The translations under genes and the position numbers were made by a program. Shown here one piece after another: positions 1 to 8,188 of a stretch of 63,082 nucleotides of DNA. How positions within the stretch are numbered: position 1 is the first letter of the stretch; the number at the start of each line of letters is the position of its first letter. The notes below the pieces were generated by a model that worked only from the letters and a program-made list of their open reading frames with translations, did not search any database and was not told the DNA's origin. This DNA is from Gemmatimonadaceae bacterium (lineage in GTDB: Bacteria > Gemmatimonadota > Gemmatimonadetes > Gemmatimonadales > Gemmatimonadaceae): contig JBBJNV010000003.1 in the NCBI GenBank assembly GCA_037721215.1, positions 119,646 through 182,727 on the forward strand, given 5' to 3'.

Positions 1-2
1 GG

Positions 3-650
3 AAGCGGCTTGCGGGCGTGTTGACCCATGGAGGACACTCGTATGCCTGCCGAACAGCAGATTGTGCCGCAGATGTGGCGGAGCAGGAGCGGCGGACGGT
101 GACGCGGGCCGCCGACGTTTTGCGTGAGGCGGGATTATCATGCGAGATGGTTTCGATTGGATCTACGCCAAGCGTCACGCATGCGCGAGCGCTCGACGGC
201 GTGACTGAAGTGCGGCCCGGCGTGTACATGTTTGGCGATCTTTTTCAGGCTGAGATCGGGTCGTGCACGCGCGAGGACATAGCGCTGACGGTGCTTGCGT
301 CGGTGATCGGGCGGAGAGAGAGCGAGAACCGGATTCTCATCGACGCGGGCTCGCTTGCCTTGTCGAAGGACAGGAGCACTGCGGCAACGGATCACGACGC
401 AGGGTTTGGAATTGTGTGGGGTATCGATTGCGAACCGGTATACGGGGAATGCAGGATCGAACGCGCATACCAGGAGCACGGTGTCGCAACGGGGGACACG
501 TCTCTGCCATTCGAAAAAATTCCGGTTGGCACAAAGGTGCGCGTTGCGCCAAACCATGCCTGTCTGACCGCGGCCGCGTATGACCGGTACTACGTTGTGG
601 AGGGCGGGGACGAGGTGGTCGCGATCTGGGATCGGATCAACGGCTGGTAA
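3..650 (+). CDS. D-serine dehydratase-like / D-threonine aldolase family PLP enzyme (partial, 5' end missing)
   Basis: This is the C-terminal part of a fold-type III PLP enzyme (alanine racemase N-domain superfamily, DSD1/D-threonine aldolase branch). The frame is open to the left window edge, so the N-terminal PLP-lysine region is missing; a GTG at 18 is only an internal codon. The diagnostic motif is His-x-Cys at about 554-562 (context PNHACLTAA), which in this family binds the catalytic metal. The glycine-rich stretch around GVYMFGD agrees with the phosphate-binding loop side of the barrel. Members act on D-serine, D-threonine or 3-hydroxyaspartate; the substrate cannot be told from this fragment. 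Family assignment is good, exact activity unknown. Confidence 0.8.
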   Translation, partial: KRLAGVLTHGGHSYACRTADCAADVAEQERRTVTRAADVLREAGLSCEMVSIGSTPSVTHARALDGVTEVRPGVYMFGDLFQAEIGSCTREDIALTVLASVIGRRESENRILIDAGSLALSKDRSTAATDHDAGFGIVWGIDCEPVYGECRIERAYQEHGVATGDTSLPFEKIPVGTKVRVAPNHACLTAAAYDRYYVVEGGDEVVAIWDRINGW

Positions 651-834
651 AAGGGCGATCCGCTCTCGGGCTGTGGGCTATCAGCCGGGGCTATCAGCTC
701 TGGGCTTTTAGGGGCAACACCCTCGGTAAAAAAGCCAATGGCTTGAGCTTCATGGCTGGAGCCGGGAGCAAGACAGGGCGAAACGGCGAATTACGGGGAA
801 GTGCAACGACACGGGGCTACACAGTGGCTGACGA

Positions 835-2211
835 TCATGCCTCAATTCTGGTGATCTTCACACTCTTGATGTTGACGAACTCACGGATTCCGAACTCGCC
901 AAGCTCCCGGCCATAACCAGAATTCTTCACACCGCCGAAGGGGAGTCCCGGCTCAGATGCAACCATCCCGTTCACGAACACCATGCCGGATTCGAGATCG
1001 TGAATAAATTGTTCGCGTTCTCCAGTGTCATTGGTCCATACACTCGCGCCGAGTCCGAAGCTTGTGCGATTGGCAATGCGGATTGCGTCGCTGGTATTCG
1101 CTGCTTTCCAGACTGAGGCAACCGGGCCGAACAACTCTTCGATGGCAGCTGGACTTTCGTCGGGAATGTCGGCGAGAACTGTTGGCTGAAAGTAGAAGCC
1201 CGGCCCGTCGATATTCCTCCCGCCGCACAGCAGCTGAGCGCCCATGGCAATGCTTTTCTCGACTTGAGCAGCAATGTCATCACGGATACTCGCAGTCGCG
1301 AGCGGGCCAAGCTCGGTCGCCTCGTCCGTTGGATCACCAACACGGATTGAGCGAACGCCGTCAACAAAACTGCGGAGAAAACGATCGTAGATTTCCTCGT
1401 GCACGATGAAGCGCTTCGCGGCAATGCACGATTGTCCGTTGTTAATCATTCGCGCCTTGACGGCAGTGGTGACCGCCGCGTCGATATCCGCGCTCGGCAT
1501 CACGATGAACGGGTCGCTCCCGCCGAGCTCGAGAACAGTTTTTTTCAAGTGCTGACCCGCAGTCGCAGCGACTGACCGTCCGGCTGCTTCGCTGCCGGTG
1601 AGGGTAACTGCGGCAACGCGAGAATCTGCGATAATCCGCTCGACGGCGTCGGATCCCACCAGCAACGTCTGAAACACTCCGTCGCCAAATCCTGCCCTGC
1701 GGATGATGTCTTCGATTGCGAGCGCGCACTGCGGGACGTTCGAGGAATGCTTCAACAGGCCCACATTGCCAGCCATCAGCGCGGGAGCGGCGAACCGGAA
1801 TACCTGCCAAAGCGGAAAATTCCAGGGCATGACTGCCAGCAGGACACCGACGGGTTGAAACATGACCCGGCTCTCGCCTTTCTCCACGGGGAACTGCAGG
1901 TCCGCGAGAAATGCGGCCGCGTTATCCGCATAGTACCGACAACCGGATGCGCATTTTTCCGCCTCGGCAATCGCTGCGGAGATCGGCTTGCCCATCTCCA
2001 GGGTCATCAGGCGGCCGAGTTCAGTCTTTTCAGACTCGAGGATCCCGGCAGCCCGGTTCATCGCTGCGGCTCGCTCGGCAAATGATGTCGAGCGATGTTC
2101 AGCAAACGCACGCGCGGCCCGTTCGAGGCGAACATCCACCTCGGCTTTGGTGAGCGGATCAAAGGTCCTGAGCGTCTCCCCGGTCGCGGGGTTCATCGTT
2201 GCGATTGGCAA
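835..2211 (-). CDS. gabD: NAD(P)-dependent aldehyde dehydrogenase, succinate-semialdehyde dehydrogenase type
   Basis: A full-length 458-residue ALDH-superfamily protein. Visible motifs: [10 protein letters not shown] (cofactor-binding start), the general-base glutamate in LELGGSDPF, the catalytic cysteine in [11 protein letters not shown], and LFGPVASV plus [13 protein letters not shown] near the C terminus. The sequence starts directly at the [12 protein letters not shown] box typical of short succinate-semialdehyde dehydrogenases, which oxidise succinate semialdehyde to succinate in the cytoplasm (GABA shunt). No GABA aminotransferase lies nearby, so the gene stands alone and the substrate is inferred from family resemblance. 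The ALDH call is very secure; the gabD symbol is moderate. Confidence 0.88.
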   Translation of the reverse strand: MPIATMNPATGETLRTFDPLTKAEVDVRLERAARAFAEHRSTSFAERAAAMNRAAGILESEKTELGRLMTLEMGKPISAAIAEAEKCASGCRYYADNAAAFLADLQFPVEKGESRVMFQPVGVLLAVMPWNFPLWQVFRFAAPALMAGNVGLLKHSSNVPQCALAIEDIIRRAGFGDGVFQTLLVGSDAVERIIADSRVAAVTLTGSEAAGRSVAATAGQHLKKTVLELGGSDPFIVMPSADIDAAVTTAVKARMINNGQSCIAAKRFIVHEEIYDRFLRSFVDGVRSIRVGDPTDEATELGPLATASIRDDIAAQVEKSIAMGAQLLCGGRNIDGPGFYFQPTVLADIPDESPAAIEELFGPVASVWKAANTSDAIRIANRTSFGLGASVWTNDTGEREQFIHDLESGMVFVNGMVASEPGLPFGGVKNSGYGRELGEFGIREFVNIKSVKITRIEA

Positions 2212-2297
2212 CAGTTACGCGATCGGAGCTACCCGGGACCTGCCCGTTACTCTGGAAACGGAACTGACACAGGCTTCAAGCAACCTGCTGCACTGAA

Positions 2298-3422
2298 TTA
2301 CTGATACTGGATATAAAGAGGCGGAGGCGTCAGTCGCAAAACCTCGCCCGGGGTCAGCACTGGATCGCCCTTCTTCGTGTCATTGCCGTAGAAGATCTTG
2401 AATCCCGTGAACTGTACCGGCTCGGCCTGAACATAGTCACGATACGAATCGTACTTGAGCCACGGTGCGCCCCAGCCGTCCATATCAATTACGATCTGAA
2501 CCCGCGGATCGAGTCTGATATCCTTGTAGCCGCTGACCATCTTGCGCGTGAACCTGTGCACTACGAGGATCTTGGGCGGGAGATTGTTCGCCTTCGCAAG
2601 GTTCGAGAGGTAATTCGTGGTCCAGTTGATGTCACCGGCGTTCATCGTGCCGATTTTCGAGCCGGGTCTTTCGCCACCCTTCATCGAGAACTCGGGATCG
2701 AGGCCAAGATGAAAGTTGGGGCGCTTCAGAAATTGCTCGAGTCGCGGGACTTCCTGCTGAACCGTGCTCAATCCCACCTGAATGTCGACGAACACCAGAG
2801 CTTTTCGTGTTGCCGCCCAGGAAGCAACCTTTTCAATGAGAGTGTCCGGCATGCGCAGCCGGTACTTTCCGTCGCGTCCGGGTGCGCCCTGCGCGACGAC
2901 GACGATGAGATGTAGTGCAGGCACGACGGGATGAGCGGGATCGGCGCGGTTCCAGGCGGCGACATCACGATCGAGGCGGGCGAGCATGTCGTCGGATTTA
3001 TATTCGCCGAGTATTCCCATCCGCTTGGAGAGCGGGTTGCCGTAATAGGCGACGACGCGCTTCGCGGGGAAGATCGAACCCGGAAGAACCGCCGGGCCCT
3101 TCACCGGCCAGCGGGTTTCCTTTGCGCCAGCGCGAATGGCGGAGACCAGCGCGATGCTGTCTTTCTTGCTGCGGCCACGAACCGAGGGCACGGTGATGGG
3201 AGCCGGTTTTGCCGGGGCACTGTCGCCGGCAGCAGAGTCAGCGGGCTGTGCCGGCTGACCGGGCGACATCGTAGCGGAGTCAACCGCCACGACTGAAACC
3301 GGATCCATAGCGGGCACCGGCACGTTGGATATTGCGGTCGAGGGCTCTGCATCGTTCATCGTGCAGGCGGCGAGCAGCGAGAGGGCAAGTGCGCCCAGGG
3401 CGAAAAGACCAGGAGTTTTCAT
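2298..3422 (-). CDS. Conserved lipoprotein of unknown function
   Basis: A 374-residue protein with a lipoprotein signal: short basic n-region (MKTPG), hydrophobic core and lipobox LLAAC with Cys20. Then comes a low-complexity Ser/Pro/Ala linker (about residues 25-80) that probably spans the periplasm, followed by a compact domain of about 280 residues. That domain has repeated hydrophobic strands (RVVAYYGNP, LHLIVVVAQ, KALVFVDIQVG, KILVVHRF, VQIVIDMDGWG) and acidic strand ends (LDPEF), like a TIM-barrel glycosidase-type fold. I do not recognise a specific activity. It follows the aldehyde dehydrogenase gene upstream of it on the same strand side by only 86 bp but is read first, so the two could share a transcript. 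Confidence 0.75.
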   Translation of the reverse strand: MKTPGLFALGALALSLLAACTMNDAEPSTAISNVPVPAMDPVSVVAVDSATMSPGQPAQPADSAAGDSAPAKPAPITVPSVRGRSKKDSIALVSAIRAGAKETRWPVKGPAVLPGSIFPAKRVVAYYGNPLSKRMGILGEYKSDDMLARLDRDVAAWNRADPAHPVVPALHLIVVVAQGAPGRDGKYRLRMPDTLIEKVASWAATRKALVFVDIQVGLSTVQQEVPRLEQFLKRPNFHLGLDPEFSMKGGERPGSKIGTMNAGDINWTTNYLSNLAKANNLPPKILVVHRFTRKMVSGYKDIRLDPRVQIVIDMDGWGAPWLKYDSYRDYVQAEPVQFTGFKIFYGNDTKKGDPVLTPGEVLRLTPPPLYIQYQ

Positions 3423-3666
3423 GCGCGGGACATCGTGATTGGAGGGTAGGAGTACAAAGCTAATTACCCCACATGCAGGGAGCGGGTCGTAGAGAGTTTA
3501 TGGAATGGATCGAGGGTTGGTTTTCAGGGAATGGAGTAGGAGGCGGGGAGCAGTCCGGAAGGTCATCAATCCTTAGTCCTGGTCAATTCACAGTGTCATT
3601 CTCATCTCCATCCGACTACACTGTCCTGGCTGACCAAACATCGCCTCACCGCGCGCTGAAAAAACG

Positions 3667-3695
3667 TTGCACAATGGCGGCGCGTCCACCATAAT
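3667..3695 (+). promoter_or_regulatory. Sigma-70-type promoter for the phhA leader
   Basis: The -35 element TTGCAC (3667-3672), a 17-bp spacer and the -10 element CATAAT (3690-3695) form a good vegetative promoter. The predicted start near 3702 lies just upstream of a short leader reading frame and about 165 bp before phhA. Confidence 0.55.
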
Positions 3696-3705
3696 ACAGA
3701 ACAAT

Positions 3706-3792
3706 ATGCTCACTCTCGCCCGCCTCTTTCATTCCTACCGCAGCTATCGGAAAAACTCCGGAAGCTGTGGGCGATCGCGTGTTGTTGTGTAG
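3706..3792 (+). CDS. Putative leader peptide upstream of phhA
   Basis: A 28-codon frame (begins MLTLARLFHSYRSYRK) starts a few bases after the predicted transcription start and ends 18 bp before a terminator hairpin. Codons for Phe (TTT), Tyr (TAC) and Tyr (TAT) fall within seven residues, and the second Tyr codon is inside the hairpin at 3738-3770. This is the arrangement expected for ribosome-mediated attenuation by phenylalanine or tyrosine supply. There is almost no room for a ribosome-binding site, so translation would be nearly leaderless. It is an inference from position and composition; no homologue is known to me. Confidence 0.35.
   Translation: MLTLARLFHSYRSYRKNSGSCGRSRVVV
3738..3770 (+). 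promoter_or_regulatory. Leader hairpin (possible pause or anti-terminator element)
   Basis: Arms CCGCAGCT and AGCTGTGG pair over 8 bp (one G-U), a 2x2 internal loop follows, then CGGA/TCCG closes around AAAAC. The hairpin overlaps the Tyr codons of the putative leader peptide. The left arm CAGCTA (3741-3746) is also complementary to TAGCTG at 3790-3795, which would give an alternative fold. Confidence 0.45.
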
Positions 3793-3820
3793 CTGACTTT
3801 ACGCAAACGTTCCCCCCTCA

Positions 3821-3847
3821 GCCTCCGAATCCTCGGGGGCTTTTTTT
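3821..3847 (+). terminator. Intrinsic terminator in the phhA leader
   Basis: The stem GCCTCC/GGGGGC with an 8-nt loop is followed at once by seven T residues. It ends about 10 bp before the phhA ribosome-binding site (AAGGAG) and has no gene upstream on this strand that it could serve, which argues for a conditional (attenuator) terminator. Confidence 0.7.
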
Positions 3848-3867
3848 GTTTTCAGCAAGGAGATCCA

Positions 3868-4608
3868 ATGCAGACCGAAACTCAGGCATCGCCGCCGAAG
3901 TTCATCGAGCAGAAATGGAGCGATTACACGGCCGAGCAGCACGACGTGTGGCGCATCCTGTACGAACGCCGAATGACACAGCTCGTGGACAACGGCAGCA
4001 AGGTCTTTCTGAATGGCGCGGAAACGATCGGTCTCCGTCGCGACAGTGTCCCTGATCTGGCGGGAGTAAACGCGCAACTCGGCGCCATCACCGGTTGGGA
4101 GGCCGTGCCGGTCGCCGGATTTCTGCCCGCGCGGGAGTTCTTCGCGTGTCTTGCCCAACGCAAGTTCCCGACGACAATCACTATCCGGCCGCGGGAGCAG
4201 CTGGATTACCTGCCCGAGCCGGACATCTTCCACGATGTTTTCGGGCATGTGCCGCTGCACTCCGATCCGGCTTTCGGCGATTTCCTGCAGCACTACGGCA
4301 AAGCCGCGTCCGCGGCAGAAAGCGATGCCGATGTGCTGCGAATGACCCGGCTTTTCTGGTTTACGATTGAATTCGGGCTGGTGCGCGAGGATGGTAAGGT
4401 CAGGGTGTACGGAAGCGGCCTGATATCATCGCACGGGGATGCCGCCAACGCGCTCGGCCCGAATTGCGATCGCCGGCCGTTCAGTCTAGACGCAGTGTTC
4501 GACCAGCACTTCGAGATCGATCATCTGCAGGATGTGCTCTTCGTCGTGGAGTCGTTCGATCAGTTGTTCGAGGCGGTGACGGAGGCTGAGCGGAGGATTG
4601 CGAAATGA
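3868..4608 (+). CDS. phhA: Phenylalanine 4-monooxygenase
   Basis: A 246-residue non-haem iron hydroxylase that converts phenylalanine to tyrosine with tetrahydropterin and O2. The three iron ligands are recognisable: His122 and His127 in FHDVFGHVPLH and Glu168 in FWFTIEFGL. The pterin/substrate segment RPREQLDYLPEPD precedes them and YGSGLISSHGD follows. The length fits bacterial single-domain enzymes without an ACT domain. An AAGGAG Shine-Dalgarno sits 7 bp before the ATG. It appears monocistronic, downstream of a promoter, a short aromatic-codon leader and a terminator, so expression is probably controlled by attenuation. No pterin dehydratase (phhB) is in the window. Confidence 0.95.
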   Translation: MQTETQASPPKFIEQKWSDYTAEQHDVWRILYERRMTQLVDNGSKVFLNGAETIGLRRDSVPDLAGVNAQLGAITGWEAVPVAGFLPAREFFACLAQRKFPTTITIRPREQLDYLPEPDIFHDVFGHVPLHSDPAFGDFLQHYGKAASAAESDADVLRMTRLFWFTIEFGLVREDGKVRVYGSGLISSHGDAANALGPNCDRRPFSLDAVFDQHFEIDHLQDVLFVVESFDQLFEAVTEAERRIAK

Positions 4609-4802
4609 TCAGGGTTAAGCGAGTAAATTGCGCGCAAACAAGGTGTTCCGGGATTGGCGCGGCCTGAGGTGTATTGGCGTGTGTTGGCGTGTACCAGAGT
4701 AAAGTGGATCGTGCCGCCGTGTGACGATACGTCCATTGCGTGGCCTCGTCTGACATGATTACACTCGCTGTCGTTTCAACGCCCGGTGGATCTGGTACAG
4801 AT

Positions 4803-5191
4803 CTATTGCGTGTACACCAAGCCTCTTGAGACTCGCTTCGCCGAGTGGCCACCAAAATTCCGTAGCTTCGTGCGTACCTCGCTCTCGATCCGGTCCGCCG
4901 TCGCATGGTCCGCGAGAAAATCGACATGCTGCTCCCACGGCAGACCCACCACGACGCGAAGTCCATGGCGTTGCGCCGCGTCGAGCATCCAGAGCGGGGG
5001 CGGCGTTTACGTCCGAATCGCGTTGCACCTCGCCGCAGCAATCTGTTCGAGGTCGAATTCGACTCGCGCGCGGTCGTGGAATCTTAACCCCCTCCCTTGG
5101 GCCGGAACGTGCCATAGGTAACGCCGCGGAGGTATAACTTGGCGTTATCGGCCCAGATGAATTTGCCCCGGACATAGGGCCTGCCACTGAA
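4803..5191 (-). pseudogene. Remnant of a GH2-like TIM-barrel / glycosyltransferase-associated protein
   Basis: Two reading frames on the minus strand hold consecutive pieces of one protein. 5084-5191 reads GRPYVRGKFIW and LYLRGVTYGTFRP, the start of a glycosidase-like domain often fused to family 2 glycosyltransferases. After a frameshift, about 5060-4803 reads RTxTPPPLWMLDAAQRHGL and VVVGLPWEQHV. In that frame the x is a TAA stop where a Tyr would be expected. The similarity fades after about 4820, so the gene is also truncated at its 3' end. The rest of 4609-5591 (both flanks) shows no credible gene, RNA or repeat. Confidence 0.6.
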
Positions 5192-5591
5192 GGTCGCGGC
5201 TAGCTGATGCCGGGCAGTGTCATCAGTTTCGATTGCCTGTGGGGAGTCAACGGACTGGGTGACAATGCCGCGAGAGGCATGCGGCGAAGCCTCTCCCGGA
5301 AGATGTGAACCTGGCGATTGACGCGGGTCCGGCTTGAATGTGGGACTTCCTCGGTTGCTCATATCTGCAGCGGGTTCACGAAGGCATTATGCACTGTGAG
5401 CAACAGAGGGGAAGATTCGGGCACAGCCTCCACGTACTTCGATTCGAATACGGTCCTATCGGGACTGCTGGAGAATGCGATTGGGTGCGGGAAGCGCGTG
5501 ACAGCGCCTGGGTTGGGAAGATCTTCCTCCGTTCGCACGCCGCGCCGACCGATAGTTTGCCATCCATACAGAGGGGGACGATCTTGCTCTC

Positions 5592-6704
5592 ATGACGATA
5601 GCCAAAACTAATCCGGAATCGGATAAACTCGCCGCCGGCGCTCGGCGCTCACTGGACGAGCAGGGTCTCAACACCGGGCCATCTCCGAGCCAGCTTGGCA
5701 GTCGGTTTATCACTCCGGCCGAGCTGTTTTTCACGAGGAGCCATGCCGCCATCCCGTCTCTCGATGCCGCGAACTGGCGCCTTCGCGTCCACGGTCTCGT
5801 GGGGCGGAAGCTAGAGCTTTCGCTCGACGATCTGAAGCACAGCTTCACTGCCCGCGAAGTGGACGCAACCCTGGTTTGCGCGGGGCTTCGCCGAACTGAA
5901 TTGGAGAACGTTGCCCCCATACCAGGCGAGCTGCCCTGGGGACTCGAGCCCATAAGTACCGGCACATGGAGGGGGATTCAGCTCCGCGACGTTCTGTTGA
6001 GTGCCGGCGTCGAAGAGGATGCCGGACACGTCTGGTTTACCTCGGTGGACGTGGTCGAACGACATGGAAAAAAATTTGCGTTTGGCGGATCCATCCCGCT
6101 GGCGAAAGCGCTTGGCCCCGAAGTGTTGTTGGCGTATGAGCTGAATGGCGAGCCGCTGTCCCCGGATCATGGATTCCCGGTCCGCGCCCTGGTTCCCGGT
6201 TACATCGGGGCGCGCAGTGTCAAATGGCTTGGCGAGATCGAAGTACGCGCCGAACCATCAGCGAATTATTTCCAGACGCAGGCCTACCGGCTGCTGGCGA
6301 AACGCGACGGTGATGATGGGAATGTGCGTAATGGCACGGAGATGAACGAGACACCCCTCAACGCCGTTATCCTTTCGCCTGAGGCGGGGGGGCAGGTACC
6401 GGCGGGCGCGGCGGAATTGAGCGGATGGGCACTCGGACGCGAAGGGGCGCCGGTAATGGTGGTTGAATGCTCGGGAGATAATGGCGATACATGGACCCCG
6501 GCGGAGGTATACGCCTCAGGAAGTCCATGGGCATGGCAGCTCTGGCGAGCGACGCTGACACTGGCAGCAGGTTCGCATACGCTCGTGGTCCGGTGCTCCG
6601 ATGGCCGTGGTTTGACGCAGCCTCCCGATGTGAAGGATGTGTGGAATGTGAAAGGCTATGGCAACAATGCCTGGCATCGTGTCGCTGTCGAGGTAAGGGC
6701 CTGA
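5592..6704 (+). CDS. Sulfite oxidase-type molybdopterin oxidoreductase
   Basis: A 370-residue protein with the sulfite oxidase fold. The catalytic-domain hallmark is the molybdenum-ligating cysteine in LVCAGLRR (Cys96), followed by WRGIQLRDVL, a serine-containing VWFTSVDVVE segment, and HGFPVRALVPGYIGARSVKWLGEI, all typical of the family. From about residue 250 an immunoglobulin-like dimerisation domain follows (SGWALGREGAPV, WTPAEVY, WNVKGYGNNAWHRV). No signal peptide is visible, so it is probably cytoplasmic, or exported with a partner. There is no adjacent cytochrome gene. The start lies 13 bp after a GAGGGGG stretch, and a TTG at 5584 is a possible alternative. Substrate (sulfite or other) is uncertain. 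Confidence 0.9.
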   Translation: MTIAKTNPESDKLAAGARRSLDEQGLNTGPSPSQLGSRFITPAELFFTRSHAAIPSLDAANWRLRVHGLVGRKLELSLDDLKHSFTAREVDATLVCAGLRRTELENVAPIPGELPWGLEPISTGTWRGIQLRDVLLSAGVEEDAGHVWFTSVDVVERHGKKFAFGGSIPLAKALGPEVLLAYELNGEPLSPDHGFPVRALVPGYIGARSVKWLGEIEVRAEPSANYFQTQAYRLLAKRDGDDGNVRNGTEMNETPLNAVILSPEAGGQVPAGAAELSGWALGREGAPVMVVECSGDNGDTWTPAEVYASGSPWAWQLWRATLTLAAGSHTLVVRCSDGRGLTQPPDVKDVWNVKGYGNNAWHRVAVEVRA

Positions 6705-6746
6705 CAGGTAGTCAGACCCTCACCCGAAATACAGCCGCCCTGCCCC

Positions 6747-8060
6747 TTATTTCTGCGGCTTGACCCTCGAGATCTTCTTCTCGTACCGCTCCTTCCCGCG
6801 GCGCGCATTATACGCGCGCTGGTAGAGATACTTCTCGTCCGAGAGCGTGACCTCTTCGTTTTCATATTTGGATGCCATCGCCATCAGATCGACTGCCTGC
6901 TCATCCATAACGCTGCCACCCAACGGCATCGACGCGCATGCCACGCTGGCCTCACGCAGCATCGCCGCGGCTCCACCGTAATCGCCTCTCTGGCCGCGCA
7001 CACGCGCCTCATCCCGGGCCTTCGCGGCATCCAGCAGAATTTTCGTACGCTGAATTTCCGGCTCCTCACGGCCCTCAGCCGAAAGGGTGGCGGCAACGGG
7101 GATTCGGATTTCCTGCCGCTGCACGCCGCCGTCAGCGCCCACGACATCAGCAGTGACAGAGATCACAGCAATGCTTCGGTCGCCGACTGTTTCTACGTCG
7201 GCAACGAAGAATTCAATCAGCAGTGATTTCGGATCGCGGGCGTAGAGATCGCCGACAGCCACCGTTATGCCGTCGGTATTGCCGTGTGACTGATAGTCGT
7301 TGTGAACATTCACGAGATCGACGAATGGCTCTGGCTTGATCTTCACCTCGATGTTCTGGGCGGCGAGACTCAGCAGACCCTCGATCTCTTCCTCGAACAC
7401 CCCGGGTGCCTGATCGGGATTCTCGATGTAATAGCTGTGCCCGCCTCCCGCTTCAGCCATTCCTCGTAGCAGCTCTTCGTCGTAATCCCCACCAAATCCG
7501 ATCGTGGTCGTGGTGACTCCCTGCTTCAGCCCATTACTGCACAAGCCGAGCAGTCGCACAGGATCGGTGATGCCGACGTTGGCATGACCGTCGGTCATCA
7601 GAATGACCCGATTGATCGCACTGCCCCGGGATGCATCACCTGGCTCAGCGGGAGCATCCGGGGTACTGGATCCGTTTCGCGTCACCAGGTCTCGGCCTCT
7701 CAGCCAGCCGCCGCTCAGATTGGTGCTGCCGCCAGACATGATGGTCTCGATTTCACGCGCCAATCCCGCCTGCGCAGCACCTGTCGCGGGCTCGGCGACT
7801 GTGATCACACTGTCGTCATAAGCGACTACACTGACTACATCAGCGGGCCGCAGCCGGCGAACGAGGAACGCAGCCGCTTTGCGTGCATGCTCCAGCTTTT
7901 CCCCGCTCATCGAGCCCGAGCGATCGAGTACAAGCGACAGATTGAGCGGCACCTCCCTCGGGTTTTCGACTGAATCTCCCTCGAATTTCAGCAGGGCGCG
8001 GACGGCATATCCGGCTCGGCCATCAGCCTGCTGATAGTCAAGAATAACTTGCGATTTCAT
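6747..8060 (-). CDS. VWA domain-containing protein
   Basis: A 437-residue protein. A von Willebrand factor A domain (about residues 40-230) carries the MIDAS metal site DxSxS as LVLDRSGSMSG, plus VILMTDGHANVG and a TIGFGGDYDEELL strand. After the A domain comes a beta-rich region and a C-terminal helical segment rich in Arg/Glu (YLYQRAYNARRGKERYEKK). I chose the ATG at 8060 because GGAG lies 5 bp upstream and the protein begins at a conserved MKSQVILDYQ strand; an in-frame ATG at 8201 would overlap the divergent helicase gene. No signal peptide is seen. Proteins of this type mediate metal-dependent protein binding; the partner is unknown. Confidence 0.85.
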   Translation of the reverse strand: MKSQVILDYQQADGRAGYAVRALLKFEGDSVENPREVPLNLSLVLDRSGSMSGEKLEHARKAAAFLVRRLRPADVVSVVAYDDSVITVAEPATGAAQAGLAREIETIMSGGSTNLSGGWLRGRDLVTRNGSSTPDAPAEPGDASRGSAINRVILMTDGHANVGITDPVRLLGLCSNGLKQGVTTTTIGFGGDYDEELLRGMAEAGGGHSYYIENPDQAPGVFEEEIEGLLSLAAQNIEVKIKPEPFVDLVNVHNDYQSHGNTDGITVAVGDLYARDPKSLLIEFFVADVETVGDRSIAVISVTADVVGADGGVQRQEIRIPVAATLSAEGREEPEIQRTKILLDAAKARDEARVRGQRGDYGGAAAMLREASVACASMPLGGSVMDEQAVDLMAMASKYENEEVTLSDEKYLYQRAYNARRGKERYEKKISRVKPQK

Positions 8061-8117
8061 GGCGTCTCCAAAGCGGGTATGAAGGCAAGTTAGAGAGGGG
8101 GTCTGACAGTCCGTTTT

Positions 8118-8130
8118 GCAACACTGTTGC
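8118..8130. promoter_or_regulatory. Small palindrome between divergent genes
   Basis: GCAAC-ACT-GTTGC, a perfect 5-bp inverted repeat, lies in the 128-bp divergent region between the VWA gene and the helicase gene. It could be an operator, but a palindrome this short may be chance. Confidence 0.25.
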
Positions 8131-8188
8131 GTTGCGGCGGTGAGACGCCATCCACATTTCCGTATGTCGTCCAGCGCTATATTCGGAC

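Noticed and set aside
651-834. Imperfect repeats of a GGGCTATCAGC-like unit
   Set aside because: Short and imperfect, in a 184-bp spacer; no coherent structure or gene.
3473-3694. Short plus-strand frame before the phhA promoter
   Set aside because: No ribosome-binding site or family resemblance; ends inside the predicted promoter.
3700-3867. T-box or other tRNA-sensing riboswitch in the phhA leader
   Set aside because: The conserved T-box sequence and specifier-loop layout are not seen; peptide attenuation fits better.
4481-5041. 186-codon minus-strand frame overlapping the end of phhA
   Set aside because: Only its upstream part overlaps the glycosidase-like remnant, in the wrong frame; no motif of its own.
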